Below the pieces are notes generated by a model that saw nothing but the letters and a program-made list of their open reading frames with translations, was not told where the DNA came from and searched no databases. The position numbers and the translations under genes were made by a program. A stretch of 64,000 nt of DNA, taken from contig NZ_PNCJ01000009.1 of NCBI RefSeq assembly GCF_005887115.1, forward strand, positions 140,594 through 204,593. Reading direction: 5' to 3'. Numbering within the stretch: the stretch's first letter is position 1; each line of letters begins with the position of its first letter. Positions 43,215 through 52,400 of the stretch are shown piece after piece. The stretch is from Pseudoalteromonas rubra. GTDB lineage: Bacteria; Pseudomonadota; Gammaproteobacteria; Enterobacterales; Alteromonadaceae.

Positions 43215-45398
43215 ATGGAAATCAAAGTAAATTATCTCGATAATCTTCGAATTGACGCTCGATTCGATGATTTTTCTGTCATTGCCGATCAGCCTATTCG
43301 CTATAAAGGCGATGGCTCAGCCCCCAGCCCGTTCGATTATTTTCTGGCTTCGTCTGCGCTGTGTGCGGCTTACTTTGTGAAAGTGTATTGTAATGCGCGC
43401 GACATTCCGACCGACGGCATTCGCGTGGCGCAGAACAACATTGTTGACCCCGAGAACCGCTATAACCAGATCTTTAAAATTCAGGTAGAGCTGCCAGAGA
43501 GCATTTCTGAAAAAGACCGTCAGGGCATTTTGCGCTCCATTGACCGCTGTACTGTGAAAAAAGTGATCCAGACCGGCCCTGAGTTTCAGGTGGAAGCAGT
43601 AGAGAGCCTGGATGACGATGCACAGGCTATGCTGATGGTAAACACAGAGTCAGATGCCAGTACCTTCATTCTGGGTAAAGACCTGCCACTGGAGCAGACC
43701 ATCGCCAATATGACCGGTATTTTGTCTGATCTGGGCATGAAAATCGAAGTGGCGTCGTGGCGTAACATTGTGCCTAACGTCTGGTCTTTGCACATTCGTG
43801 ATGCCGCATCACCTATGTGTTTTACCAATGGTAAAGGTGCCACTAAAGAAAGCGCGCTTTGTTCGGCACTGGGCGAGTTTATTGAACGCCTGAACTGTAA
43901 CTTTTTCTATAACGATCAGTTCTTTGGTGAAGAAATTGCCAACGCTGAGTTTGTGCATTACCCGAATGAAAAGTGGTTTAAACCGGGTGACAACGATGAA
44001 CTGCCAAGCGAGATCCTCGACGGCTACACGCGCGAAATCTACGATCCGGAAGGCGAGCTGCGCGGCTCAAACCTGATAGACACCAACTCGGGCAATATCG
44101 AGCGTGGTATTTGCTCTATTCCTTACACCCGTCACAGCGACGGTGAAACGGTTTACTTCCCGTCCAACCTGATTGAAAACCTGTTCCTGAGTAACGGCAT
44201 GAGCGCAGGTAACAACCTGTTTGAAGCCAAAGTGCAGTGTTTGTCTGAGATCTTTGAGCGTGCGGTGAAAAAGCAGATCATAGAACAGGAAATCGTGCTG
44301 CCGGACGTACCTGAAGAGGTACTGGCCAAGTTCCCGGGCATTGTGGCGGGCATTAAAGGTCTTGAAGAGCAGGGCTTCCCGGTTGTGGTAAAAGACGCTT
44401 CTCTGGGCGGCCAGTTCCCGGTTATGTGTGTGACCCTGATGAACCCCAAAACCGGTGGTGTGTTTGCCTCTTTTGGTGCGCACCCAAGCCTGGAAGTTGC
44501 GCTGGAGCGCAGCCTGACCGAGTTGTTACAGGGCCGTAGCTTCGAAGGTCTGAACGACGTACCTAAGCCAACCTTTAACAGCATGGCAGTGTCTGAGCCG
44601 GAGAATTTTGTAGAGCACTTTATTGATTCTACCGGTGTGATCTCCTGGCGTTTCTTCAGTGCCAAGCACGATTATGAGTTTGTGGAGTGGGACTTCACAG
44701 GTACCAACGAAGAAGAGTGCGACAAATTGTTCGCCATTTTGAAAGACTTAGGCAAAGAAGCCTACATTGCCGAGTTTACCGATATGGGTACAGCTTGCCG
44801 CATTCTGGTACCTGGTTACTCAGAGGTATACCCGGCAGAAGACCTAATCTGGGATAACACCAACAAAGCCCTGCAATACCGCGAAGACATTCTGAACATT
44901 CACTCGCTGGAAGACGAAGCGCTGGCCGATTTGGTTAACCGCCTGGAAGAAAGCCAGCTTGATAACTACATCGACATCATCACTTTGATCGGCGTAGAGT
45001 TCGATGAAAACACGGTTTGGGGCCAGCTGACCATCTTAGAGCTGAAGATCCTCATCTATCTGGCGCTGGGTGACATTGAAGCCGCTATTGAGCTGGTCGA
45101 AACCTTCCTGCAATACAACGACAACACCGTTGAACGCGGCTTGTTCTATCAGGCAATGCACGCGACGCTGGAAGTGGCACTGGATGAAGAGCTTGAAATT
45201 GAAGACTACATCCACAGCTTTACCCGCATGTTCGGCAAAGAAGTGATGGACGCCGTGATCGGCTCTATCAACGGCGACGTGAAATTCTATGGCCTGACAC
45301 CAACCAATATGCAACTGGAAGGCCTGGACAAGCACCTGCGCTTAATCGATAGCTACAAAAAGCTCCACGCCGCACGCGCTAAGTTTGCCAAGGGGTAA
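43215..45398 (+). CDS. OsmC-YcaO fusion protein
   Basis: A 727-residue protein. An OsmC-like domain (about 1-140; SPFDYFLASSALCAAYFVKV) precedes a YcaO domain (about 165-560). The latter has ATP-binding motifs such as KGATKESALCSALGEFIERL and 'EAKVQCLSEIFERAVKKQ'. A helical, TPR-like C-terminus (about 600-727) follows. This is the widespread 'OsmC domain/YcaO domain' protein of gammaproteobacteria, thought to help RimO beta-methylthiolate ribosomal protein S12 in the YcaO case. Start set at the ATG at 43215; an upstream GTG/ATG frame is open but lacks support. Confidence 0.92.
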   Translation: MEIKVNYLDNLRIDARFDDFSVIADQPIRYKGDGSAPSPFDYFLASSALCAAYFVKVYCNARDIPTDGIRVAQNNIVDPENRYNQIFKIQVELPESISEKDRQGILRSIDRCTVKKVIQTGPEFQVEAVESLDDDAQAMLMVNTESDASTFILGKDLPLEQTIANMTGILSDLGMKIEVASWRNIVPNVWSLHIRDAASPMCFTNGKGATKESALCSALGEFIERLNCNFFYNDQFFGEEIANAEFVHYPNEKWFKPGDNDELPSEILDGYTREIYDPEGELRGSNLIDTNSGNIERGICSIPYTRHSDGETVYFPSNLIENLFLSNGMSAGNNLFEAKVQCLSEIFERAVKKQIIEQEIVLPDVPEEVLAKFPGIVAGIKGLEEQGFPVVVKDASLGGQFPVMCVTLMNPKTGGVFASFGAHPSLEVALERSLTELLQGRSFEGLNDVPKPTFNSMAVSEPENFVEHFIDSTGVISWRFFSAKHDYEFVEWDFTGTNEEECDKLFAILKDLGKEAYIAEFTDMGTACRILVPGYSEVYPAEDLIWDNTNKALQYREDILNIHSLEDEALADLVNRLEESQLDNYIDIITLIGVEFDENTVWGQLTILELKILIYLALGDIEAAIELVETFLQYNDNTVERGLFYQAMHATLEVALDEELEIEDYIHSFTRMFGKEVMDAVIGSINGDVKFYGLTPTNMQLEGLDKHLRLIDSYKKLHAARAKFAKG

Positions 45399-45412
45399 AT
45401 CGCCAAGTGTTA

Positions 45413-45448
45413 CTAAAGCCCGCAAGGTGAACTACCAGCGGGCTTTAG
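45413..45448 (+). terminator. Terminator hairpin after the OsmC-YcaO gene
   Basis: An 11-bp perfect stem, CTAAAGCCCGC / GCGGGCTTTAG, with a 14-nt loop, 15 bases after the stop. The T-rich strand lies within the stem and no run follows it. It is probably still a terminator. Confidence 0.55.
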
Positions 45449-45579
45449 CCGTGGAGTAGGGCACAGAATTTTGGGGCGGGTGAAGCACGTCGAACCTGGA
45501 CTCTGGGGCTATGTAAACAGAGTATTCTCGCTACAAATACGTCCCTTTTTCACTTCAAATATACTCACTCTATACAGTC

Positions 45580-45600
45580 ATACCGGCATTGAGCCGGTAT
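45580..45600. repeat. REP-like palindromic repeat copy 3
   Basis: ATACCGGC-ATTGA-GCCGGTAT is an 8-bp perfect stem. It shares the GTCAt-CCGGC-xxxGAGCCGG-ATC frame of copies 1 and 2, with compensatory changes in both arms. It lies between the convergent OsmC-YcaO and TOMM YcaO genes. Confidence 0.5.
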
Positions 45601-45660
45601 CTTCCAATGGCGAGAGGGTGTTTCAATTTGAGTTATTCCCATCCATCAAGGCCAACGTAA

Positions 45661-47748
45661 TTAAATATACAACCCTTGTTGATTAATCGTCTGCTCGGTC
45701 AATGCTTCCTCCTGCCAACCTAGTTTTACCGGTGTCTGGTAAAGCCGGGGGTTACCTAGTTGTGGCCACATGTGACATAGGCCCGGAGCGAATAGCTTGA
45801 CTGTATTGATAGGAATGTCTGGCCTTGTGTAATTCAACAACAATACCTCAATATTCAACGTATCCAGCTGCTTGGCTATAGCTTCGATCATTACCTTCAA
45901 ATTTTCAGAGAACTGTATACTTTTATTAGCAGGTAAAACGTCTTCATGTGGCATTAGATAATTGCCAGTATCGATTTTACTTCTATCAAATATACAGCTG
46001 TTTTGCTCTTTTGCTGCTATTAATTGGCAAAGTTCTGTCAGTGCTCGTTGTGCTGCAATTTCCTCAACAATGTGGCAACCAAATCCAAAACTATATTTGC
46101 CTGAAGCTTTTTCTCTTCCAATTGCTGCAATCACAGTTACGCCAACATCGTTTGTGATATCTAATAACCAATAATCAAAGTCTTTCCCCAGGGTTTGATC
46201 ACATCGTTCGAGTAATGTGGTAGCTAGCTTGTCCATACTAAATGCAGGCCGAGCTACTTTGTTGTACCACCAGATGGCGATTGCATCTCGCTCAATTAGT
46301 TCTAGTAACCCTTGTAGCGTTGCCTCTTCTATTGTATTTCCCGCTGCGCAACCATTTGAATGCCACCTGCCAAATTTCTCATCTTCAAAAGGTGTGTTTG
46401 AAAAGCAAAAGGTAAAGGGAACGTATACTGGTGATTTTTTTATCAAAGAGGTTGCTTTGTACCAAAGCGTTTCTTGGTCGGTGTATTTTCTGCAAGCTTG
46501 TTTTCTTTTGGAGTCTGAATGCTCTGGAGTATTGAAGTTTCGATATTGGGCTTCTGAATAAGGTGCTAAGTCATGATATGAGTAAGAGTAAAGGTCGAGT
46601 TTGCTCTGACATGATTTTATCGGAATTTCATACCCTTTAAAAATAGCGCTAAATCTCTCTATTGTCTCGCAGATAGCACTGACTTGAGATTGAATGTCTG
46701 TTTCCCCTTTGCCCATAGTTCCTTGAATGAAAGCCTCATTTGAAGGGCGCTCAAAACTATTTTTATACAATGGCTTGTTATACGCCGCTTTGTATACAGG
46801 TATAGATGAGTAAGCGCCTAGTTCTTCTTTTTCTAAATGCGTGATAACACCTGTTATTGGACTAATAAGCGGCATTAATTTATCAAGCGTACTATGTGGA
46901 GACTGCACTCTGGTACCGCAATCATGCTTATAGTTTACAAAGCAATCCGCCAACTCAACATGACTTGATTCTTTATTAAAATCATATCCCTGCCTGATAA
47001 ATGTGTTGACGTTATGTTTGGCTTCTTTAGTATTTACTAGGCAAAATGTCGTTATTGTGTCTTCTTTTAAGTCAATGCAATTCAAAAGAGAAACTAATCT
47101 GGCTTTATTCTCCTTTAAAAGATCTAGATTCGATTTATAAGAAGCATAGTAGAGGTCGTGGCCTAGGCTTTTAAGATATCCTTCGAATGGTGTATTTGCT
47201 GAAACTTGACTAATCAAAGCTTCAACGTTCTGCCTTTCTGTATGGGCGAAAGGTCGGGTAACCCATATATCTTTGCCTGTTATTTTTATAACTATCGAAG
47301 GTTTTTTTACAGATTGCTCTATCAGATGGATTAGTGACAGATCTAGTTTTGCTGTAAGGATTACGTTTAAACGACCATTGAGTTGGCTTGACTCAACGAC
47401 TTCTCGCCAAAATTCCACCGGAATAAAAGAGGATTGTAGAGATTCTGAAATACACAGACCTTCAAATGTCTCCCTAACTTGTGATACGCCTTCTAATCGC
47501 TGGCCACTGTGCTCTACGATTATGCCAGAAGCCTTTAAATCCTCAATTTTTTTAAATAAAACGGCTGATTCATATATGCTTATATCACTCCCAAATAAAT
47601 CAGAAGCTGAAAGCCCTGATTTCAGTGAATTTGCGATTGGCAGATACTGCCTGTCTATGAAGTAGTGAGAGTTATCACCTAATAAAAATAGTCCATAGTC
47701 TGTTGGATAGGTGCTGAATTCATCACTGATAAGATAAATTTCTTTCAA
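45661..47748 (-). CDS. TOMM cyclodehydratase: leader-binding domain fused to YcaO
   Basis: A 695-residue RiPP-modifying enzyme. Residues 1-85 look like a winged-helix RiPP recognition element, e.g. 'YGLFLLGDNSHYFIDRQYLP' then 'FKKIEDLKASGIIVE'. About 100-280 is an E1/Ocin-ThiF-like remnant without zinc CxxC motifs. About 290-695 is YcaO, with ATP/Mg residues in 'SAICETIERFSA', SNGCAAGNTIEEATLQGLLE and LIERDAIAIWW. The RLYQTPVKLGW segment of SagD-type cyclodehydratases is present, but the PxPxP tail is absent. It should form azolines from Cys/Ser/Thr. Translation begins at TTG. Last gene of the cluster, 17 bases after the amidohydrolase gene. Confidence 0.9.
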   Translation of the reverse strand: MKEIYLISDEFSTYPTDYGLFLLGDNSHYFIDRQYLPIANSLKSGLSASDLFGSDISIYESAVLFKKIEDLKASGIIVEHSGQRLEGVSQVRETFEGLCISESLQSSFIPVEFWREVVESSQLNGRLNVILTAKLDLSLIHLIEQSVKKPSIVIKITGKDIWVTRPFAHTERQNVEALISQVSANTPFEGYLKSLGHDLYYASYKSNLDLLKENKARLVSLLNCIDLKEDTITTFCLVNTKEAKHNVNTFIRQGYDFNKESSHVELADCFVNYKHDCGTRVQSPHSTLDKLMPLISPITGVITHLEKEELGAYSSIPVYKAAYNKPLYKNSFERPSNEAFIQGTMGKGETDIQSQVSAICETIERFSAIFKGYEIPIKSCQSKLDLYSYSYHDLAPYSEAQYRNFNTPEHSDSKRKQACRKYTDQETLWYKATSLIKKSPVYVPFTFCFSNTPFEDEKFGRWHSNGCAAGNTIEEATLQGLLELIERDAIAIWWYNKVARPAFSMDKLATTLLERCDQTLGKDFDYWLLDITNDVGVTVIAAIGREKASGKYSFGFGCHIVEEIAAQRALTELCQLIAAKEQNSCIFDRSKIDTGNYLMPHEDVLPANKSIQFSENLKVMIEAIAKQLDTLNIEVLLLNYTRPDIPINTVKLFAPGLCHMWPQLGNPRLYQTPVKLGWQEEALTEQTINQQGLYI

Positions 47749-47765
47749 GGCTTAGTCGCTTAGAT

Positions 47766-48917
47766 TTAAAAATTAAAAAACTTACTTGGATTAAGCTCGT
47801 AAATTTCTTTTTTTTCAGTTTCTGTTAGAAATGAAAACTCTTCTTTGTCATCCGAGCTCTCAGAGTCCAAGTGGTCTGGGTGTGGATAGTCACTACCGAA
47901 CAGAAGACGATCTGAACCAATGTAATCTATTAGTTCTCTAATACATGGTTCCCCATCTTCAATACTAACCCAACAATGAGACTTAAAGTATTCAGATGGT
48001 AATTTCTTAATATTGTCTTTTACTAAGTTTGGATATTCAGGGTAGCAAATGTTATCCAATCTCCACAGCCAATATGGAACCCAAGAGCCTCCGCCTTCTA
48101 AAAGAGCAAATTTCAGCTTCGGATACTTTTCAAAAACGCCATTTTCCAATAGAGAAACAAATGCCATTTGCAGTTCAATTGGGTGGGAGCAAGCATGTAA
48201 TCCGAACCTGGAAGTGAATCGTTCACTACCAGCAGTGCTGCCGTGCAGATTTGATCCACCGTGGAGGCAGATACCTATATTATACTCTTCACAAGCTTGC
48301 CAAAATGGCTCATATGCTTGAGATCCCAAAGAATGCCCATTGATAACTTCAGGTCTTATTGAAATAGTAGTCCAGCCATAGCTAGCGATTGCTTTAACTT
48401 GCTGTGCAAGAGTTTCTGGGTCGTGCCTGCTAACAGCACCGACAGGAAGAAGCCTTGTTTTGTCAGCGCTTACATATTCATTTAACCACTCGTTGTAGCC
48501 TTCAGCATATGCAAGAGAGCTTTTAGCTGAAATCTCTGCGTGATTAATAACATATGATGCGAATGTCGGAAAGATAGCGGCCTTTTCAATTCCATGCAGG
48601 TCCATAGAAGCTAATTGCCCTTTCCCTGACATGGCTGAAAGCCTTTCTAACTGGCTACTGTCTTGTTGGTGTGTTGATTCAATTTGAAGCTCTTCGCTCC
48701 AATGATTAAAGATTGGGTGTTGCCCAACATATAGGGTTGGTATCAATTGAATTGCACTTCGCAGGTTACCATATTTTTTTGCTCTGAGTTGCGCCTCTTC
48801 AAGAGTATCCTCTTTTAGGCTAACACGGTACTCACCTACTTGTTCTTCATCAATATAGTTGTCCCATAATTCTACAGGTTCTACGACATGACGGTCAGAA
48901 TCAAAAACTTTATACAT
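47766..48917 (-). CDS. Amidohydrolase (Amidohydro_2 family) of the TOMM cluster
   Basis: A 383-residue metal-dependent hydrolase of the ACMSD-related TIM-barrel family. The first metal motif is modified to DSDRHVVEP (family HxH or DxH). Later ligands are the His in ICLHGGS, the His in HACSHPIELQ, and the Asp in LLFGSDYPHPD. The ATG at 48917 has GAGAGA upstream; the longer frame starts inside the hairpin. Its place between precursor and cyclodehydratase genes suggests it acts on the modified peptide, as the amidohydrolase does in bottromycin biosynthesis (a different subfamily). Substrate unproven. Confidence 0.85.
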   Translation of the reverse strand: MYKVFDSDRHVVEPVELWDNYIDEEQVGEYRVSLKEDTLEEAQLRAKKYGNLRSAIQLIPTLYVGQHPIFNHWSEELQIESTHQQDSSQLERLSAMSGKGQLASMDLHGIEKAAIFPTFASYVINHAEISAKSSLAYAEGYNEWLNEYVSADKTRLLPVGAVSRHDPETLAQQVKAIASYGWTTISIRPEVINGHSLGSQAYEPFWQACEEYNIGICLHGGSNLHGSTAGSERFTSRFGLHACSHPIELQMAFVSLLENGVFEKYPKLKFALLEGGGSWVPYWLWRLDNICYPEYPNLVKDNIKKLPSEYFKSHCWVSIEDGEPCIRELIDYIGSDRLLFGSDYPHPDHLDSESSDDKEEFSFLTETEKKEIYELNPSKFFNF

Positions 48918-48932
48918 TATTCTCTCATTTTT

Positions 48933-48964
48933 TGAGTACTTCCCTTGTATAAGGGAAGTACTCA
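48933..48964 (-). promoter_or_regulatory. Perfect 14-bp hairpin between precursor and amidohydrolase genes
   Basis: TGAGTACTTCCCTT / AAGGGAAGTACTCA with a 4-nt loop starts 7 bases after the precursor stop codon. In the cluster's transcript it is followed by an A run, not U, so it is not a Rho-independent terminator. A likely role is to protect the precursor mRNA 3' end or slow read-through, setting precursor above enzyme. Confidence 0.7.
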
Positions 48965-48970
48965 AGTTAT

Positions 48971-49444
48971 TTAACAACCAGTAATTGGATAAATCTTACC
49001 TGCGGCTTCGTAATCACCCAGTGCTAATGCGTTCCATTTAGGATCACTAGGCTCTGGAGGCAGAGTTAATGTTAGCTTCATTTTTAACAAGCCTTCTTCA
49101 ACAGCTCTGTACCATCCATTGTGGGTAAATTGCTCTACGTTGGCATCTGTAGAATCACCTGGGTTCACGTACTGATTGTCAGGGTTATCATCGGCAAGCT
49201 TTACTTCAACGTCGAGGAGGTTCCATAGATCTACCTCGCCATCAGAGAGAATCTCTGAAGTGCCGGTAAAGCCCATTTTTTCAAAAGCTTGCTTCGCATC
49301 TTCTACCAGTAGCTTTTTGAACTCTTCATCAACCCATGCTCGAGCTATTGCACGTACCCATGTTGAGCGCCAGTTATAAATCAGATTTACAGCCGGTAAG
49401 AAAGCTTCATCTCCAGCTAAAGAGACGTTTTTTGGTTCTGTCAT
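48971..49444 (-). CDS. NHLP-type (nitrile hydratase-like leader) TOMM precursor peptide
   Basis: A 157-residue RiPP precursor with a nitrile-hydratase-alpha-like leader: NLIYNWRSTWVRAIARAWVD, then EEFKKLLVEDAKQAFEKMGF, and VEVKLADDNPDNQYVNP. It lacks the metal-binding CxxCSC loop of true nitrile hydratase. It resembles the BMA_0021/BMA_0022 TOMM bacteriocin precursors known from Burkholderia. The only Cys is residue 157, in the C-terminal sequence GKIYPITGC, making ITGC the natural modification site. AGGA precedes the ATG. It starts 2 bases after the kinase stop and is followed by the hairpin. Confidence 0.88.
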   Translation of the reverse strand: MTEPKNVSLAGDEAFLPAVNLIYNWRSTWVRAIARAWVDEEFKKLLVEDAKQAFEKMGFTGTSEILSDGEVDLWNLLDVEVKLADDNPDNQYVNPGDSTDANVEQFTHNGWYRAVEEGLLKMKLTLTLPPEPSDPKWNALALGDYEAAGKIYPITGC

Positions 49445-49446
49445 TT

Positions 49447-52400
49447 CTATGTCCTATTTTCACTATTGTCTAAAAATTGATGCGTTTTTATACCTATTGA
49501 AGCAGCCGCTTCACGAGCAAGTTCGAGATAGTGGGTGGATTTTTCAGTTTCACCTAAGTGTGCCAACGCTATACTCTGTAGCCGATATAACTCTGGAACA
49601 AACAAGTTATCATTTACATTAAGTGAGTGAGCTATTACTTTTTCTAGTCTCTGACTTGCTTCAGCGTGTTTTTGTTCAGAAATCTCAATATCCGCTATTA
49701 AAGCAGACCAATAACCTTGCATTTGAGTCATACCGATTGAAAGGATACCTTGATAAGCTGTATCTGCGGTTTTCGAATCCTTGTTAGCCCAAGATTCCAG
49801 TAGCGAAATTAAACCTGTCCAGTTCATCAGTTTTTCTCGGTTACAAAGTTCGGTAATTTCCCTGGATAACTTAAGTATGTTCTCTGGATTTCTTAATTGA
49901 TATTGACAGCAGCACTGATAAACTTTTGCCATACATTGGCTATGGTATGAACCAATATCTTCCGCGTATTGGTTTGCTTCAATGTACAGTGCGGTAACCT
50001 GCTCAGTGTTGTTCCAGCAGGCTTGAATCAATGACTGAACACTCAGTGCAAAAACTTTTGTATCATGCCCAAAAATACTCGCGTGGTCTCTATCTCGTTC
50101 TTCACAATAAAGCTCTATTGCCTTTGAACAACACTCGTAAGATAAGTCTAGATTTCCCTGCATCCAGTTTGTGTGGCCCTGGAGAGCAAACAAAGCGCTT
50201 TCTTCACTATCACCTATATTTTCTAATTTGAATGCAGCATCAACCAACTCTGCAACTTTTTGGTGGTTTCCTCGCACATTGTGGTATGTTGCGGATGCCC
50301 AATAGATAGGAAAGCTTTGTGCTACTGTTTTTTCTGGCATAGCACTTAGCAACTGTTGTGCTCGTGCCATAAGGCTCTCAACTTTTTCTGATGCCCAGCC
50401 ATGAACTGTCATTGAGGCTGTAGTGATCAAATTGTTAAGCTCTAACTTTTCACTTATAGGGCAATTTGCTTTTTCCATCAGCTCGTATGCGGTCTCTGCA
50501 AAGTGCAGCGCATTAACATATGCACTTCTGTTCATAAGAATGTTAGCGGCTTGCCTTGCATATTTTGATGCGTTTAAAAAGTCTTCTGCAGCACTGAAAT
50601 GTATAACTAAAATGCTGATAACGGAGCTATTGCTAACATCTCTGAGTCGCTCAATTGTCGCAGCTAGTTTGGTGTGATTTTCTTTGCTAACTTGAGTTGA
50701 CATACTCCCATAAGCCGCATCTCTCACCAGCGCGTGTTTAAAGATATAGCTATCATTTTCAACCCGGCGCTGTTGAATGATGAGGTCTTTCTCGATCAGT
50801 TCATTCAGGTCGTTTTGGATCTGATCTTCGCTGAGTGATGACGCGGCGACGAGCAGGTCGTATTCGAATTCGCGGCCTATGGTGGCGGCGAGTTGTGCGG
50901 TTTCTTTAGCGTGTACCAGGCTGTCGAGTTTTTGCTGAAGTGATTCGCGCAGGCTGCTGGGGACCTGATCGAGTTTATCCGGGCTGACGAAGTTGATTTC
51001 GCCGCTTTGCTCGCTGACGAGTGCTTTTTGTTTCAGCATGTCAACCAGCTCTTCGATAAACAGCGGGATGCCATCGGTGCGGCTAACCAGGATATCGCGT
51101 ACGTTTTTCGAGACGGCTTTGCCTTCGAACAGTTGCTCGATGAAGTCTTCAGTTGCTTTGGCGGTGAGCTTGTGTAGCTCCAGCTCCAGCAATGTCAGGT
51201 CGTGCAGACTGTCTGGTTTAGGCTGGCGCGAGGTGCTGATCAGCACGCTGCCATCGCTCAGGTTGGCTGCAAAGTGGTGGATAAACTCCAAAGTAGTGGA
51301 GTCTGCCCAGTGAATGTCTTCAATGATGTACAGCTTATGGTTGCTGAGGCTGAATTTGTGCGACAGCAGCAGGGCACTCAGGCCTTTAAACAGTAACTCT
51401 TTCTGTGCATCCGGCGCCAGTGACGATGGCTGCATGTCTTCGGGCAACTCAATGTTCAGCCACACCAGCAGGATTGGCAAAATGGTCTCTGTGTTGAGTG
51501 TGCTGTCCTGTTCATTAAGCAGCGACACAAACAGGTCTATGACCTCGGTATTGCTGAGGTTGCTGGTGTTAAACAGATAACGTACCAGCGTCAGAATAGG
51601 GTAGAGCGCGTTGTTCTGGTGCTCCGGCAAACACTGGGCAACCAGGTGCTGGTATTTACCGGCGTTGGCACGAATTTCTTGCAGTAATCGCGACTTACCA
51701 ATGCCGGCTTCACCGTAAATATGGGCAACCCGGGTGGTTTGTTGTTCGTTATTGATGATGGATAGTGTTTTATCCAGCTCGCTCTGACGGCCAATCAGTT
51801 TGTGGTGATGGCGCGTACCACGCATAAAACCAAAGGCTTCGACGCGTTTTTCGCCTTTAAGGTTATAAATGGCTTGCTGTTCAAACGCCATACCCAGCTG
51901 CATATTGTCGAAATAATCGAACTCACTGTATGGCTCAAGGATGGCGCGTGACTCTGCGGTACACAATATTTGACGTTCGCCAGCATGGCGCGCCAGTTGC
52001 ATGGCTGTGTTAGCAATATGGCCTTCTGGTACGGCATTGGCGTAAGTGACAAAAATACCCGAGTGCAGGCCAATATGGGCGTTGAGTTGCACGCCGTGGG
52101 CTTCCTGCATCAGCGCATTACGCTTGCCCAGTTCGCTGATCACATCCAGTGCGGTACGTGCGCTCAGCCGCGTGTCGTTGTCGCTGGCAATGGGGTAACC
52201 AAAGTAGAACAGCGCAGTATCGGCCAGGTTGCCCACATGATAAGCTCCAAAGCGGGTTGCAATATCAATACAGGTGTTGCGCTGTGATTTGAACAGGGTA
52301 TCGATTACATCCAGGTCTTTGGCGTTTTCATCGAGTATTTTGGCGCTGAGGCGCAGTGCCATAACGGTGATTTGTTTGCGCTCTGTCAGCGTAGTGTAAT

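Noticed and set aside
45471..45686. 71-codon plus-strand frame between the two YcaO genes as a possible extra precursor
   Set aside because: It overlaps the TOMM YcaO 3' end, has no ribosome site and runs through the REP-like palindrome; its sequence is not leader-like.
48971..49444. Reading the precursor as a true nitrile hydratase alpha subunit
   Set aside because: It lacks the metal-binding cysteine cluster and a beta-subunit neighbour, and it sits in a TOMM cluster.
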